From Smithella sp. (lineage in GTDB: Bacteria; Desulfobacterota; Syntrophia; Syntrophales; Smithellaceae), in NCBI GenBank assembly GCA_007244375.1, contig SCVW01000051.1:1-47825 (forward strand): a stretch of 47,825 bases of DNA. The letters run 5' to 3'. Numbering within the stretch: position 1 is the stretch's first letter; each line of letters starts with the position of its first letter. This document shows, piece after piece, positions 47,279-47,825 of this stretch. The translations under genes and the position numbers were made by a program. The notes under the pieces are model-generated. The model worked only from the letters and a program-made list of their open reading frames with translations. It had not been told where the DNA came from and searched no databases.

Positions 47279-47825
47279 ATGTGTAAACGATTAACAAACA
47301 AAAATATATTGACACTTTTTTTAACTATTTTTCTTTTGATTGTATGTGCTGGCTTATCCTTTGCCCGTACAGTAACGGATGAAATCGGCCGCAGTGTAAA
47401 TGTAACTTCTGTGCCGCAGAGAATTGTTTCTCTTGCTCCTGGAATCACGGAAACGCTTTTCGCACTTAATCTTGACAATGAAATTGCAGGCGTGACCACT
47501 TTTTGCAATTGGCCCACAGGAGCACTTGCAAAACCGAAAATAGGCGGATTTGCCAATCCGTCTATAGAAAAAATTGTTTCCATGAAACCGGATTTAATAA
47601 TTGCCACCGCTGACGGCAATAGAAAAGATACAGTGCAGCAATTGGAAAGACTGGGTTTAACCGTTTATGTAATAAATCCTTCGAATACCAAAGGAGTTTT
47701 AAAAAGCATTATACATATCGGTGAAATAACAAACAGAAAAAAGGATGCAAGGGAACTGATTGAAAAACTGCAAAACAGGTTAAACAATGTTGCTAAGCAA
47801 CTCAGTAAAAAAAAGAGACCGCGCG
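47279..47825 (+). CDS. btuF: Vitamin B12 periplasmic binding protein, partial
   Basis: The frame is open from the ATG at 47279 to the window edge (182 codons). A signal peptide (KNILTLFLTIFLLIVCAG, cut near LSFA) precedes the periplasmic-binding fold: RTVTDEIGRSVNV, PQRIVSLAPGITETLFAL, FCNWP, KPKIGG and MKPDLIIATADGN, as in BtuF/FecB-type proteins. It delivers cobalamin to BtuC. The order btuC-btuD-riboswitch-btuB-btuF supports the B12 reading. The C-terminal half lies outside the window. Confidence 0.9.
   Translation, partial: MCKRLTNKNILTLFLTIFLLIVCAGLSFARTVTDEIGRSVNVTSVPQRIVSLAPGITETLFALNLDNEIAGVTTFCNWPTGALAKPKIGGFANPSIEKIVSMKPDLIIATADGNRKDTVQQLERLGLTVYVINPSNTKGVLKSIIHIGEITNRKKDARELIEKLQNRLNNVAKQLSKKKRPR

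Overview
The window looks like a chromosome segment of an anaerobic, syntrophic or sulfate-reducer-type deltaproteobacterium, most like Syntrophales (Syntrophus/Smithella). This is inferred, without a database search, from several features: type III glutamine synthetases, an archaeal-style split glutamate synthase, an NrpR-like regulator, a winged-helix/ferredoxin protein beside an acyl-CoA ligase, B12 uptake genes, and many palindromic intergenic repeats. No rRNA, CRISPR array or prophage is visible.

Layout. 1-606: the end of an IS3-family element. 700-5350: a four-gene minus-strand block (B12-type radical SAM protein, acyl carrier protein, LytS-like kinase, LytTR regulator) bracketed by two direct copies of a short repeat. 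5670-8341: an RhlE-type RNA helicase and a class I aminotransferase. 8711-27456: a nitrogen-assimilation region with an NrpR-like regulator, NADP-type glutamate dehydrogenase, a minus-strand KaiC-like/PEP-dikinase-like protein, a type III glutamine synthetase, a degenerate tRNA-Gln-like gene, a class I glutamine amidotransferase, a NifA-like sigma-54 activator, and a four-gene operon holding a split and re-fused glutamate synthase plus a second type III glutamine synthetase. 27623-35672: glutamine-consuming nucleotide genes carA, guaA, carB and purF, interrupted by a MITE-like element and by a DUF559 gene lying between inverted palindromes. 35678-36030: nested repeats. 36159-39379: a HEPN-like protein, an unknown membrane-anchored protein, an alpha/beta hydrolase lipoprotein and an exported START-domain protein. 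39449-42654 (minus): an acyl-CoA/AMP ligase and a 4Fe-4S protein. 42968-end: a B12 uptake locus (btuC, btuD, cobalamin riboswitch, btuB-like receptor and the start of btuF).

How the genes fit together. Much of the middle of the window deals with ammonium and glutamine. Ammonium enters glutamate through GdhA or through GS/GOGAT, and glutamine is then spent by CarA, GuaA, PurF and another amidotransferase. Two regulatory logics appear side by side. One is an NrpR-type repressor, best known from methanogens, with palindromes near several promoters. The other is a sigma-54/NifA-like activator, with -24/-12 sequences upstream of the first glutamine synthetase, the activator gene and the glutamate synthase operon. 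The long leader of the first glutamine synthetase keeps a recognisable but broken start of an amt ammonium-transporter gene. B12 import at the right edge fits an organism that uses cobalamin enzymes such as the radical SAM protein at the left.
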